A stretch of DNA of 64,000 nt from Candidatus Bipolaricaulis anaerobius. GTDB taxonomy: Bacteria > Bipolaricaulota > Bipolaricaulia > Bipolaricaulales > Bipolaricaulaceae. The notes beneath the pieces were generated by a model. The model did not search any database and had not been told where the DNA came from. It worked only from the letters and a program-made list of their open reading frames with translations. Numbering within the stretch: the stretch's first letter is position 1; every line of letters begins with the position of its first letter. The stretch is from assembly GCF_900465355.1 (NCBI RefSeq), contig NZ_LS483254.1, forward strand, positions 558,001 to 622,000. The letters run 5' to 3'. This document shows, piece by piece, positions 1 through 7,965 of the stretch. Both the position numbers and the translations under genes were made by a program.

Positions 1-769
1 GCGTCTCGAAGTTCCGATCGTTGAGCCAGTCCGTGGGGTGCTCGACGAGGGGCCAGAAGTAGTCATCGAGGTTGAGCATCAGGAATTCGAGGCCTTCCTT
101 CCTCAGCCGCTGGAGGAGCTTGACCGTGGTCGTCGTCTTCCCCGACGAGGATGGCCCGGAGACCCAGATCACCCGCAGGTCCCCAGTTGCGGCGCGGGCG
201 AGGACGGCCGTGGCGGCCTCGTCCACCGAGCGCTCGTACCGCTCCGTGGCGGCGGCGACAAGCTCGGGGAGGTGGCCCAACCGGACGATCTCGTTCAGCC
301 CGGCCACGGTGTCACAGCCGTGCTCGCGGTTCCAGGCGAGCGTCTCGTGGTGGAGGGGGACCGGATACCCGTTCCCCACGAACTCGTCCATCGTGATCGC
401 CCCCGCCCGCACCCAATACTTCCCCCACCGCCAGCACTCGTAGGCATCGGCCACGGTGACGAACCCAAAGCTCCGCAGGACATGGACCACCGTGTCCTGG
501 ATCTCCTCGACGGTGGGGGGAAAGTTGGCGATCCAATGCCGCTGATCACGGTTGAGCGTTGCCACCACGACATCGGATAGGAACTCCGCGATGTGCTCGT
601 CGTCCCCGTACGAGAAGAGGCGCTCGTTCACCCCCGGCACGTGGTCGAGGGAGAACCCGCCCACCGACTGCACCGCCCGGAGGATGGCGTGGATGATCCG
701 TCCCTGGTCGAACGCGACGAGCGACCGGTCGCGTTTCCTGACCTTGCGGATCCTGTTTTGCACAGCCAC
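1..769 (-). CDS. ATP-cone / P-loop kinase of the uridine kinase-phosphoribulokinase class (C-terminus outside window)
   Basis: Reading down from a GTG at 769, the first ~90 residues look like an ATP-cone (VRKRDRSLVAFDQGRII, as in NrdD/NrdR). A bacterial insert follows, then a Walker A (VSGPSSSGKTTTT) and an LNLDDYFWP segment typical of uridine kinase/PRK-type kinases, where the Asp pair binds Mg and substrate. The frame is open to base 1, so the C-terminus is missing. An ATP-cone also occurs in archaeal 2-phosphoglycerate kinase, and a cyclic diphosphoglycerate synthetase relative lies 1.4 kb away, but this kinase core looks nucleoside-kinase-like. The substrate is therefore open. A perfect TATAAT ends 6 nt before the GTG, so the mRNA is probably leaderless. 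Confidence 0.8.
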   Translation of the reverse strand, partial: MAVQNRIRKVRKRDRSLVAFDQGRIIHAILRAVQSVGGFSLDHVPGVNERLFSYGDDEHIAEFLSDVVVATLNRDQRHWIANFPPTVEEIQDTVVHVLRSFGFVTVADAYECWRWGKYWVRAGAITMDEFVGNGYPVPLHHETLAWNREHGCDTVAGLNEIVRLGHLPELVAAATERYERSVDEAATAVLARAATGDLRVIWVSGPSSSGKTTTTVKLLQRLRKEGLEFLMLNLDDYFWPLVEHPTDWLNDRNFET

Positions 770-775
770 GCAAGG

Positions 776-781
776 ATTATA
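776..781 (-). promoter_or_regulatory. -10 box TATAAT of the ATP-cone kinase gene
   Basis: A consensus -10 hexamer reads TATAAT on the minus strand and is separated from the GTG start by exactly 6 nt, so transcription would begin at the start codon. No convincing -35 is seen. Confidence 0.65.
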
Positions 782-840
782 CCGTTCGCCGCTCCGGGCG
801 ATCCCTGTTTCGGGAACGGCAGCGTTCGCCTCCCCACTGC

Positions 841-2004
841 TTACGGAATGGGCGTTTCGTAGATCCGCCACGTCTTGGCGAGGCGCCCGCCCATCGCCTC
901 GCAGGCGCGGAGGATGAGGTCGTTGTCCTCGAGGAGCATGGACGCCTCGCCGGCCCGGTACCCTTTCCCCCAGGCGATCGTGAGCACCTCGTGGAACAGG
1001 ACCGCGTCCACCCCCATCTTCCGGTACGGAGGGCAGATCCCGAAGAACATCACCCGCGCCGTGCGGATCCGGCGCCGCCGGGCCAGCAGGCGCAGCGCCC
1101 GCATGAGGTCGAGATCGAGCACGGGGTTCCAGGTCGGCCGGAGGGCCACGTTCGGGTCCGGGATCGCCCCGATCATCGCCGCGAGTTCCCCGTCTACGTA
1201 GGCGAACCGGATCAACTCCGGGTCGGCGATCGCCTTCAAGCTCTTCGCGAGCGCCTTCGCCTCCCCGTCCGTGATCGGGAGGAACCCCCAGTTGGCGGCC
1301 CACGCCTCGTTGTAGACCCACGCGAGACGCTCCACATCTTCCAGGAGGTGTCCCAGGTCGAACGGGCGGGTCTCGATCTCCCGGCGGGCCCGGGCGGCCG
1401 CGACGAGGCGCTCCAGGCGGGGGTCCCCGGGCTGGGACGGAGCAATCCAGTACGCATGGTAGTCCTTGACCTTCCGCAGGCCGTACCGCTCGAGGTGCTC
1501 CCCGTAGTAGGGCGGGTTGTGGGTGAGCTCCACCGTGGGCGGGGTATCGAACCCGCGGACGAGCACCGCCTGGTGGGACTCGTGGGTCGCGTTGGAGTAC
1601 CCGCCCGGTCCGCGCATCGCATCTACCCCCCGCTTGGCGAGCCAGGCCCGGGCGCTATCGAGGAGGGCCTCGGTGACCGCGTAGTCCGGGACCGCTTCGT
1701 AGAACCCGAAGGATCCGAGGTTTGCGTTGTGGTAGTCGTTGAACCGGTGGTTGACCGCGGCCGACACCCGGCCCATGAGGCGGGGGCCGGAGCGGGCGAG
1801 GAAGTGCGTGACCTCGGCCGTCTCGTGGTAGGGATGGGCGGGGGTGAGGAGGCCAGTCAAGCCAAGGAGCCGGCTCCCGAGGAGGTCGGCGGTGAGGGGA
1901 GGGGTCCAATTCGGGTCCCCGCGGTGGATGTGCCACGGGACCGCAACGAACTGCCGCAACCGGCGATCCCCAAGCGGGATCTCCTCGATCGTAAGCCGGG
2001 CCAT
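841..2004 (-). CDS. GNAT-superfamily-like conserved protein
   Basis: This 387-residue protein belongs to a widespread uncharacterised family with a C-terminal GNAT acetyltransferase-like fold. The N-terminal third has the family pattern FVAVPWHIHRGDPNWTPPL followed by HP-rich segments. The middle holds GSFGFYEAVPDY and RGPGGYSNATHESH. The C-terminal part (about 215-380) carries the fold with the FFGICPPYRKMGVDAVL stretch at the usual acetyl-CoA site. Substrate is unknown. A GATAAT lies 8 nt upstream of the ATG, with no Shine-Dalgarno between. It is transcribed divergently from the cDPGS-like gene and runs toward the ATP-cone kinase in the same direction. Confidence 0.8.
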   Translation of the reverse strand: MARLTIEEIPLGDRRLRQFVAVPWHIHRGDPNWTPPLTADLLGSRLLGLTGLLTPAHPYHETAEVTHFLARSGPRLMGRVSAAVNHRFNDYHNANLGSFGFYEAVPDYAVTEALLDSARAWLAKRGVDAMRGPGGYSNATHESHQAVLVRGFDTPPTVELTHNPPYYGEHLERYGLRKVKDYHAYWIAPSQPGDPRLERLVAAARARREIETRPFDLGHLLEDVERLAWVYNEAWAANWGFLPITDGEAKALAKSLKAIADPELIRFAYVDGELAAMIGAIPDPNVALRPTWNPVLDLDLMRALRLLARRRRIRTARVMFFGICPPYRKMGVDAVLFHEVLTIAWGKGYRAGEASMLLEDNDLILRACEAMGGRLAKTWRIYETPIP

Positions 2005-2131
2005 GAGCCCCCATTATCCCCGGTCTGGGCCGGGGATGCCGGTTCGCCGCCGGGGCGCATCGTAAAACCTCACCCCGCAGGGATCGGGTATAATCCCGCC
2101 GTTGCGACACCATCCAACTTGAGGTGAATCC

Positions 2132-3439
2132 ATGAGCAAGACCAAGGTCATCATCATGGGCGCTGCCGGCCGCGACTTCCACAACTTCAACGTTGTGTTC
2201 AGGGATAACGACGCCTACGAGGTGGTTGCGTTCACCGCCACCCAGATCCCGGGGATCGTGGGGCGCCGTTACCCCGCGGAGCTCGCCGGGCGGCTCTACC
2301 CGAACGGGATCCCGATCGAGCCGGAGGAGCGCCTCCCCCACCTCGTGCGCGAGAAGAATGTGGACCGGGTGGTGTTCGCCTATTCCGACGTCTCGCACCA
2401 GCACGTGATGGAACGGGCGGCACTCGCTGCTGCGGCGGGGGCGGACTTCTGGCTCCTGAGCCCCCGCTCGACCCAGCTGGTGGCCAAGAAGCCGGTCGTC
2501 GCCGTGTGTGCGGTGCGCACGGGTGCCGGCAAGTCCCAAACCACCCGCCGCGTGGCCCAGATCCTCCACGAGCAGGGGAAGAGGGTCGCCGTGGTCCGCC
2601 ACCCCATGCCCTACGGGGACCTCGTCCGCCAGAAGGTGCAACGGTTCGCGTCGTTTGAGGACCTGGACCGGGCGGAGTGCACGATCGAGGAGCGCGAGGA
2701 GTACGAGCCCCACATTCAGGAAGGGTTCGTGGTCTATGCGGGGGTGGACTACGGGGCGATCCTCCGTCAGGCGGAGGCGGAAGCCGACGTGATCCTGTGG
2801 GACGGGGGGAACAACGACTTCCCCTTCTTCCGGCCCGACTTCCTGATCGTCGTCGCCGACCCGCTGCGGGTTGGGCATGAGAACACGTACTGGCCTGGAT
2901 CCGTGCTCGTCCGCCAAGCCGCTGTGATCGTGATCAACAAGGTGGATACGGCGGGGATCGAACCGGTGGAACGGCTGCGGGCCTCCCTTTCCTCCCTCAA
3001 CCCGCGGGCGAAGGTCGTGGAAGCGGCGTCCCCGATCACCCTCGACGCGCCGGAGCTCGTGGCGGGGCGGAGGGTGCTCGTGATCGAGGATGGGCCCACC
3101 GTCACCCACGGGGAGATGCCGTTCGGGGCGGGGGCGGTGGCGGCACGGAAGCTCGGGGCGACCTTCGCCGACCCGCGTCCCCATGCGCAGGGGTCGCTCG
3201 GCGACGTGTACAAGGCCTATCCCCACCTCGGCCCGGTGCTGCCCGCGATGGGGTACGGGAAGAAGCAGATCGAGGAGCTCGCCCAGACGATCGCCCGCGT
3301 CCCCTGCGATGCCGTCGTCATCGCGACGCCGGTGGACCTGCGCCGCCTGATCGCGATCGAGAAGCCGTCAACCCGGGTCCGGTACGATCTTCAGGAGATC
3401 GGCCATCCCACGGTGGCCGACCTCCTCCCCCGGTTCTGA
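2132..3439 (+). CDS. cyclic 2,3-diphosphoglycerate synthetase family protein (COG2403)
   Basis: The 435-residue protein has the architecture of the archaeal cDPG synthetase / COG2403 P-loop family. A Rossmann-like N-terminal domain starts at MGAAGRDFHNFNV (9-21). A Walker A, RTGAGKSQTTRR, sits at 129-140. A DGGNNDFPFF segment and VVINKVD (a G4-like NKxD) follow. In Methanothermus the enzyme closes 2,3-bisphosphoglycerate to the cyclic thermoprotectant using ATP. Most bacterial members are untested and some are labelled GTPases, so the reaction is inferred by family only. The start is set by GAGGTGA 5 nt upstream; TATAAT at 2091-2096 gives a ~28-nt leader. A strong hairpin follows the stop. 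Confidence 0.85.
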   Translation: MSKTKVIIMGAAGRDFHNFNVVFRDNDAYEVVAFTATQIPGIVGRRYPAELAGRLYPNGIPIEPEERLPHLVREKNVDRVVFAYSDVSHQHVMERAALAAAAGADFWLLSPRSTQLVAKKPVVAVCAVRTGAGKSQTTRRVAQILHEQGKRVAVVRHPMPYGDLVRQKVQRFASFEDLDRAECTIEEREEYEPHIQEGFVVYAGVDYGAILRQAEAEADVILWDGGNNDFPFFRPDFLIVVADPLRVGHENTYWPGSVLVRQAAVIVINKVDTAGIEPVERLRASLSSLNPRAKVVEAASPITLDAPELVAGRRVLVIEDGPTVTHGEMPFGAGAVAARKLGATFADPRPHAQGSLGDVYKAYPHLGPVLPAMGYGKKQIEELAQTIARVPCDAVVIATPVDLRRLIAIEKPSTRVRYDLQEIGHPTVADLLPRF

Positions 3440-3451
3440 GACAGGGGTCCA

Positions 3452-3483
3452 GGGCCGCCCGGACAAATGGGGCCGGGCGGCCC
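3452..3483 (+). terminator. hairpin after the cDPGS-like gene
   Basis: A perfect 11-bp GC stem (GGGCCGCCCGG with CCGGGCGGCCC) and a 10-nt loop begin 12 nt after the stop codon. There is no U-tract, so intrinsic termination is inferred from stem strength and position. Confidence 0.55.
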
Positions 3484-3544
3484 GTCCAGTGTGCCCCGCT
3501 GGGCCCGGTCATCTCCGTACCCTCGTCCCATGAGGTGGTCTGAG

Positions 3545-4453
3545 ATGAGAAAGCGTCTCCTGGGTGTGCTCGTCGTGACCCTGGTGTGGGGTGCCACATC
3601 CTGGTCCCAATCCCCGACCTTCTCCGGCTCACTCGGGATCGAGGTCGCCTTCACGCCGTCGTCCTCTTCGCTCGACCTCGCGTCCGCAGTCACCCTCGCC
3701 CTCGCATGCGACCGGGCGGAGGTCATCAGCCGAACGGAGCTCTCCCTCACTGGGCTTGAGGCCGAGCACCTCATGATGGGGGTCGATCTCGATGGGATCG
3801 GCCTCCGGAGTGGGATGAGGTTCGATCCGTGCTTCTCCAAGTACTGGTTCGAGGTCCGGGGTGGGTGTTGCCCATGGGAGCTCGGGGGGCTGTTCCTCGT
3901 GGAGAACCTCGCGGAGGCATGTGCGACGCCAGCCTACACGGTCGGGCTCGTCCTCGACCTCGGCGTCGCCTGGCACCCGGGGTTCTTCGCCCGCAGCCTC
4001 ACTGGGTTCGGCGTGACGGGCCTCGATCACCTGCTCGACGACGACCCCACCACCGACCTCACTGCGGTGTCCGGGGTGTGGTTCGAGGAGGAGCTCCTCC
4101 ACCTCGGCTTCACGAGCGCCTGTTTCCGCGCCGACTCCCGGGTCCTCCTCAACCCGTACGGCCTCGCGTGGAGCGAGCTCGGCGCGAGCTACATCTACCC
4201 GGATCCGGAGGCCGAGCTCGGGGCGCGGATCCGCCTCAATGGGAGCTTCGGCCTGAGTTGGGCCAAGCTATTCCTCGGGGTGCGGGTGCCGCCGGTCGGG
4301 ATCCGGCTCGTGACCGCGTTCAACCTCGGAGGGTTCGTGTCCCAGGAGGTGTGGGTGGAGGTGGTGTTCTCCTGGGTCCGCATCCACTCCCGGACGCAGT
4401 TCGATTTCGGCGGCCTCATTCAGAGCACGGTCGGGATCGAGCTCGACTTCTGA
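3545..4453 (+). CDS. secreted beta-rich protein, candidate outer-membrane beta-barrel
   Basis: This 302-residue protein is of no recognised family. The start at 3545 is chosen because GAGGTGG lies 7 nt upstream and it begins a clean signal peptide (MRKRLLGVLVVTLVWGATSWSQ). The rest shows alternating polar/hydrophobic strands (LHLGFTSACFRADSRVLL, VWVEVVFSWVRIHSRTQ) and ends in VGIELDF. A terminal Phe is the classic signal recognised by the BAM machinery, which suggests a small outer-membrane barrel. Several Cys sit in the middle (CFSKYWFEVRGGCC). The gene stands alone after the terminator of the cDPGS-like gene. Function is unknown. Confidence 0.75.
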   Translation: MRKRLLGVLVVTLVWGATSWSQSPTFSGSLGIEVAFTPSSSSLDLASAVTLALACDRAEVISRTELSLTGLEAEHLMMGVDLDGIGLRSGMRFDPCFSKYWFEVRGGCCPWELGGLFLVENLAEACATPAYTVGLVLDLGVAWHPGFFARSLTGFGVTGLDHLLDDDPTTDLTAVSGVWFEEELLHLGFTSACFRADSRVLLNPYGLAWSELGASYIYPDPEAELGARIRLNGSFGLSWAKLFLGVRVPPVGIRLVTAFNLGGFVSQEVWVEVVFSWVRIHSRTQFDFGGLIQSTVGIELDF

Positions 4454-4463
4454 CGCCTGCGGG

Positions 4464-4491
4464 TTGCCGGCTCGGGAGGGGGGGCTATCAT
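4464..4491 (+). promoter_or_regulatory. promoter of the peroxiredoxin-nitroreductase operon
   Basis: A -35-like TTGCCG (4464-4469), a 16-nt spacer and a -10 TATCAT (4486-4491) end 7 nt before the ATG at 4499. The predicted transcript starts at or next to the start codon. Confidence 0.55.
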
Positions 4492-4498
4492 CCCTTCC

Positions 4499-5527
4499 AT
4501 GGACGAGGAGCGGATGAACCCGTTTGGACCTGCCCCCGAGTTCACGCTGCCGTCGGCGGCGGGCGGGGCGGTGTCGCTCCCCGATCTAGCGGGCTCGTAC
4601 GTCGTCCTGCACTTCTTCCCCCGCACCGGGACGCCCGCCTGGGCCGAGGACGTCCGTGCCTTCCAGGCCCTCCTCCCCGAGTTCACCTCCCTTGAGGCGC
4701 GGGTGGTGGGGATCGCGCCCGATTCCCTTTCCACCCTGGCCCGGTTCGCGGCGAATGGTGGCCTCACCCTGCTCTCCGATCCCGATTGCGCTGTGGCGAG
4801 GGCCTATCGCGCCGTCACGCCCGAGGGCCGGGTCCAGCGGGCGACGTTCCTCGTCGACCGGGCGGGGTCCATGCGCTGGGCGTGGTGGCGGGGGAAGGTG
4901 GCCGGCCACGCGGAGGAGGTCCTCGCCACGTTGCGGGCGCTGCAGGCCGCGGACGAGGCTGTCAACCCACTCATCCATAGCCGGCGGGCGTACCGGGCCC
5001 TGTCCGGAGAGCCCGTGGCCCGGGAGGCCCTCCAGCGGCTGGTCGAGGCGGCCCACCTCGCCCCCTCCTGCTTCAACAACCAGCCGTGGCGGTTCGTGAT
5101 CGCCCAAGGGGAAACGTTGGACAGGGTGAAGGGGGCCCTGTCCGGGGGGAACTACTGGGCGAAGCGCGCCCCGGCGATCCTCGCCCTCGCCAGCCACCGC
5201 GACCTCGACTGCAAGCTCTCCGATGGGCGCGACTACTTCCTATTCGGATGCGGAATGGCCACCGGCCTGCTCATGATCCAGGCGACCCAGATGGGGCTCG
5301 TTGCCCACCCCATCGCCGGCTACGATCCCCACGCAGTCAAGGAGGCGCTGGGGATCCCGGAGGAGTACGTCCTCATCACGCTCATCGTGATCGGGAAGCG
5401 GGGAGAGGCGAGCACGCTCAGCGACAAGCACCGCGCGATCGAGCTCGGGCCGCGGGAGCGGAAGCCCTTGTCGGCCGTGGTGGCATGGAATAAGTTCGGT
5501 GACCTGTACCAGACGGAGGGCATATGA
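4499..5527 (+). CDS. peroxiredoxin-like / nitroreductase fusion protein
   Basis: The 342-residue protein joins two domains. Residues 8-150 are an AhpC/TSA (BCP-like) thioredoxin fold (FGPAPEFTLPS, then VVLHFFPRTGTPAWAED). Residues 155-340 are an FMN nitroreductase (HSRRAYRALSGEPV, APSCFNNQPWRFVI). In BCP proteins the peroxidatic Cys follows TPG. Here the motif reads TPAWAED with Trp48, and the only nearby Cys is Cys97 in DPDCAVARAY, which is not the catalytic site. The N-terminal domain is thus probably inactive as a classical peroxidase and may act as a docking or regulatory module. It overlaps the next nitroreductase gene by 4 nt, so the two are probably made together. Confidence 0.88.
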   Translation: MDEERMNPFGPAPEFTLPSAAGGAVSLPDLAGSYVVLHFFPRTGTPAWAEDVRAFQALLPEFTSLEARVVGIAPDSLSTLARFAANGGLTLLSDPDCAVARAYRAVTPEGRVQRATFLVDRAGSMRWAWWRGKVAGHAEEVLATLRALQAADEAVNPLIHSRRAYRALSGEPVAREALQRLVEAAHLAPSCFNNQPWRFVIAQGETLDRVKGALSGGNYWAKRAPAILALASHRDLDCKLSDGRDYFLFGCGMATGLLMIQATQMGLVAHPIAGYDPHAVKEALGIPEEYVLITLIVIGKRGEASTLSDKHRAIELGPRERKPLSAVVAWNKFGDLYQTEGI

Positions 5528-6075
5528 CGAAGAACGATGTACTGAACGCGATCCGCGGCCGGAGGAGCGTGCTCCGGTTCGAGCCGAAGCCGGTGAGCGA
5601 GGACGAGGTGGAGGCGATCCTCGAGGCGGGGAGGTGGGCCCCGTCGTTCGCCAACTCCCAGCCGTGGACGTTCGTTGTGGTGCGGGACGAGGAGACGAAG
5701 GCCAAGTTGGGGGCCCTCGTGGAGCGGCTCGCCTTCGCGCGCCGCGGCCAGGTCGCCCTCACCGGGAAAGGGGTCGGCGACGCGCCGGTGCTGATCGCGG
5801 TCGTCGTTGACCCGGTGAAGGATCCGGGGCACTGGATCGAGGCGGGGGCGGTGGCGACCCAGAACATGGCCCTCATGGCCCACAGCCTGGGGCTGGCCTC
5901 GTACTGGGCGGGACTACGGGGTCGGGCGGAAGCGGAAGTGAAGCGGATCCTCGGCATCCCCCGCGGGATGAGGGTTGTGGCCCTCCTCCCCATCGGCCGG
6001 CCCGCGTACACACCGCGGGAGGTGGAGCGGGTGCCTCTCTCGGAGATCGTGCGCCGCGATCGGTTCGGAGGTTAG
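5524..6075 (+). CDS. FMN-dependent nitroreductase family protein
   Basis: The 183-residue single-domain nitroreductase has the family N-terminus IRGRRSVLRFEPKPV (FMN phosphate-binding Arg cluster), APSFANSQPWTFVVV, and the C-terminal LGLASYWAGLRGRAEAEVKRILGIP followed by ALLPIGRP. Such enzymes reduce nitroaromatics, quinones or enones with NAD(P)H through FMN, usually as dimers. The native substrate cannot be read from sequence. Its ATG overlaps the TGA of the upstream fusion gene (ATGA), which suggests translational coupling and possibly a heterodimer with the nitroreductase domain of its neighbour. Confidence 0.92.
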   Translation: MTKNDVLNAIRGRRSVLRFEPKPVSEDEVEAILEAGRWAPSFANSQPWTFVVVRDEETKAKLGALVERLAFARRGQVALTGKGVGDAPVLIAVVVDPVKDPGHWIEAGAVATQNMALMAHSLGLASYWAGLRGRAEAEVKRILGIPRGMRVVALLPIGRPAYTPREVERVPLSEIVRRDRFGG

Positions 6076-6109
6076 CCGAAGCCGCCCCCGCGCGGGTCGG
6101 AGACGACGG

Positions 6110-7228
6110 TCAGCACGGGTTCACCGCCTTGAGCCCGTGCCCGGTGAGGGGGAGCACGACCTCCTCCCCAGGGCCGATCGTGCCTCGCGCGATGAGGGCG
6201 GGGAGGGCAGCCACGGCGAGGGCCGCCGTCGGCTCAACCCAGATCCCTTCCTCGCGGGCGAGCTCCGCCTGCCCCCGGAGGATCTCCTCTTCCCCCACCA
6301 TAACGGCATCCCCATCCACCGCCCCGAGCGCGGCCAGGACCTCCCGGCCCCGCTTGGGGCGGGGGATTCGTGCCCCCTCGGCCACCGTGGCCCGGGGGTC
6401 CGGCTCGACCGGGTCCCCCCCGCCACCGGCGCGGACGAGAGGGGCACAGGCCTCAGGCTGGACGATGTGGAGGCGCGGCACCCGTCCGATCCACCCCCGG
6501 TCGCGCAGCTGGGCGAACCCCTGGACGAGCCCGAGGAACAGTCCGCCTCCTCCCACCGGGACGACGACGTGGTCAGGGATCCGACCCTCCTCGCCTAGCT
6601 CGTAGGCGAGTGTCGTCAGGCCGGCGACGAAGTACGGCGAGGCGTTGTGCGAGGCGTAGAGGAGGTCAGGGTCCTTAGCGCATGCCTCCCGGACCACGTC
6701 CGTGGCCCGCTCCCGTGGGCCGGGCACGCGCACCAGCTCCGCCCCGAGGGCTTCGATCTGGGCGAGCTTGGGCCCCGAGGCATGGGCCGGCACGTAGAGG
6801 ACGGCGCGGATCCCCGCCCGGGCAGCGTAGGCGGCGAGGGCCGCCCCGGCGTTCCCCGACGAGTCATCGGCCACCGCCCTCGCCCCGAACGACCGCAGGA
6901 CGGCGACGAGCACCGCTGCCCCCCGGTCCTTGAACGAGCCGGTGGGGTTCGTCCCCTCGACCTTGAAGAGGAGGTTCACCCCCAGACGGGGGCCGATGCG
7001 GAGGGAAGGGATGAGGGGGGTCCCCCCCTCGCCCAGGGTGATGGGATCCACGGTGGGGAGGAACGGGGCGTACCGCCACACCCCGCGCCCGGTCAAGCCC
7101 GCGGCAGTGGAGCCTGCCGGCGGGTCCGGCCGGTAGTCGAGCGGGACCCGGCACGTCGGGCACGGCAGCGGCACCGCACTCGGCACGGTGCGGAAGCCGC
7201 ACAGGGGGCACCGCAGTTCGCCTCTCAT
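6110..7228 (-). CDS. thrC: threonine synthase
   Basis: The 372-residue PLP enzyme converts O-phosphohomoserine to threonine. It opens with a zinc-ribbon (CPLC at 7-10, CPTC at 23-26), as in class II bacterial/archaeal ThrC. The PLP Lys is Lys100 in NPTGSFKDRG, the SSGNAGAALAAYAARAG loop follows, and a VPVGGGGLFLG loop binds the PLP phosphate. The reading frame stays open far upstream. The start at 7228 is chosen because its ATGA overlaps the stop of the DUF72 gene and it begins directly before the zinc ribbon. It is the last gene of a surE-DUF72-thrC run. A related serine/threonine dehydratase-like role is less likely given the ribbon. Confidence 0.9.
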   Translation of the reverse strand: MRGELRCPLCGFRTVPSAVPLPCPTCRVPLDYRPDPPAGSTAAGLTGRGVWRYAPFLPTVDPITLGEGGTPLIPSLRIGPRLGVNLLFKVEGTNPTGSFKDRGAAVLVAVLRSFGARAVADDSSGNAGAALAAYAARAGIRAVLYVPAHASGPKLAQIEALGAELVRVPGPRERATDVVREACAKDPDLLYASHNASPYFVAGLTTLAYELGEEGRIPDHVVVPVGGGGLFLGLVQGFAQLRDRGWIGRVPRLHIVQPEACAPLVRAGGGGDPVEPDPRATVAEGARIPRPKRGREVLAALGAVDGDAVMVGEEEILRGQAELAREEGIWVEPTAALAVAALPALIARGTIGPGEEVVLPLTGHGLKAVNPC

Positions 7229-7941
7229 CCCGTGGCCCACATCCCCGCGAACCTTCGGGCATCGGAGACCATCGTGTCGTTGTTGAAGAGCACATACACG
7301 CGTTCGGCCTCCAGTCCCCGAACAGTGTCCCGCAGGCGCTCCAGGTCGTGGTCGCTGTAGGTGTAGCGGTACATCCGCGCCCCCGGCGGGGACCCATGGA
7401 GCCGCAGGTACGCGATCTCCCCCCCCGTGACGGGGAGGGTTCGGAACGGGTCGGTGCCGTGGACGAGGGAGTGCTTCCGGCACAGGGCGGCCACCCGCTC
7501 CGGCTCCTCGTCCCACTGCCCGCGAGGCTCCCACACGAGGGTGAGCCCCCCCCGGTCGACCGTGGAGAGGAACTGGGCCAGAGCCTCCTCGTGGTCCGGC
7601 TTGGGGGAGAATGCAGGCGGGCACTGGAGGAGGAGCACCCTCGCCCGCAGGGCGCGGGCCACCTCGACCGAGCGCGCGAACCCGGCGCGGGCTTGTGGGC
7701 CCTGGAACCGCGCGTAGTGGGTGATCCCGCGGTGGGCCTTGACCGTGAACTCGAACTGTGGGTTCACTCGATCGGCGAGATCCCGCCACCGGCGGACGGT
7801 CGCGAGCGGGGGGAGGCGGTAGAACGTGGAGTTGACCTCGACGAGCGAGAACTGGGCAGCATAGAGTTGGAGCCGATGCCGGCCCTGTTCCCCCCCGGGC
7901 GGCAGCGCCGACCAGCCGCAACAGCCGATGCGGACCTCCAC
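7225..7941 (-). CDS. DUF72 family protein (YecE-like)
   Basis: The 238-residue DUF72 TIM-barrel protein has the diagnostic start VRIGCCGW, EVNSTFYRLPP, FEFTVKAHRGITH and, at the end, YVLFNNDTMVSDARRFAGM. Function is unknown for the whole family. A perfect TATAAT (7948-7953, minus strand) sits exactly 6 nt before the GTG start, so it has its own probable leaderless promoter although surE ends only 24 nt upstream. It shares a 4-nt overlap with thrC. Confidence 0.9.
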   Translation of the reverse strand: MEVRIGCCGWSALPPGGEQGRHRLQLYAAQFSLVEVNSTFYRLPPLATVRRWRDLADRVNPQFEFTVKAHRGITHYARFQGPQARAGFARSVEVARALRARVLLLQCPPAFSPKPDHEEALAQFLSTVDRGGLTLVWEPRGQWDEEPERVAALCRKHSLVHGTDPFRTLPVTGGEIAYLRLHGSPPGARMYRYTYSDHDLERLRDTVRGLEAERVYVLFNNDTMVSDARRFAGMWATG

Positions 7942-7965
7942 CTCGGGATTATAGGGCCCCTCTGG

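Noticed and set aside
1655-3226. 523-codon minus-strand frame across the GNAT and cDPGS genes
   Set aside because: It spans a divergent promoter region and has no domain; a compositional shadow.
6110-7921. 603-codon frame with thrC at its C-terminus
   Set aside because: The first 230 codons are an out-of-frame shadow of the DUF72 gene. The zinc ribbon and ATGA overlap place the start at 7228.
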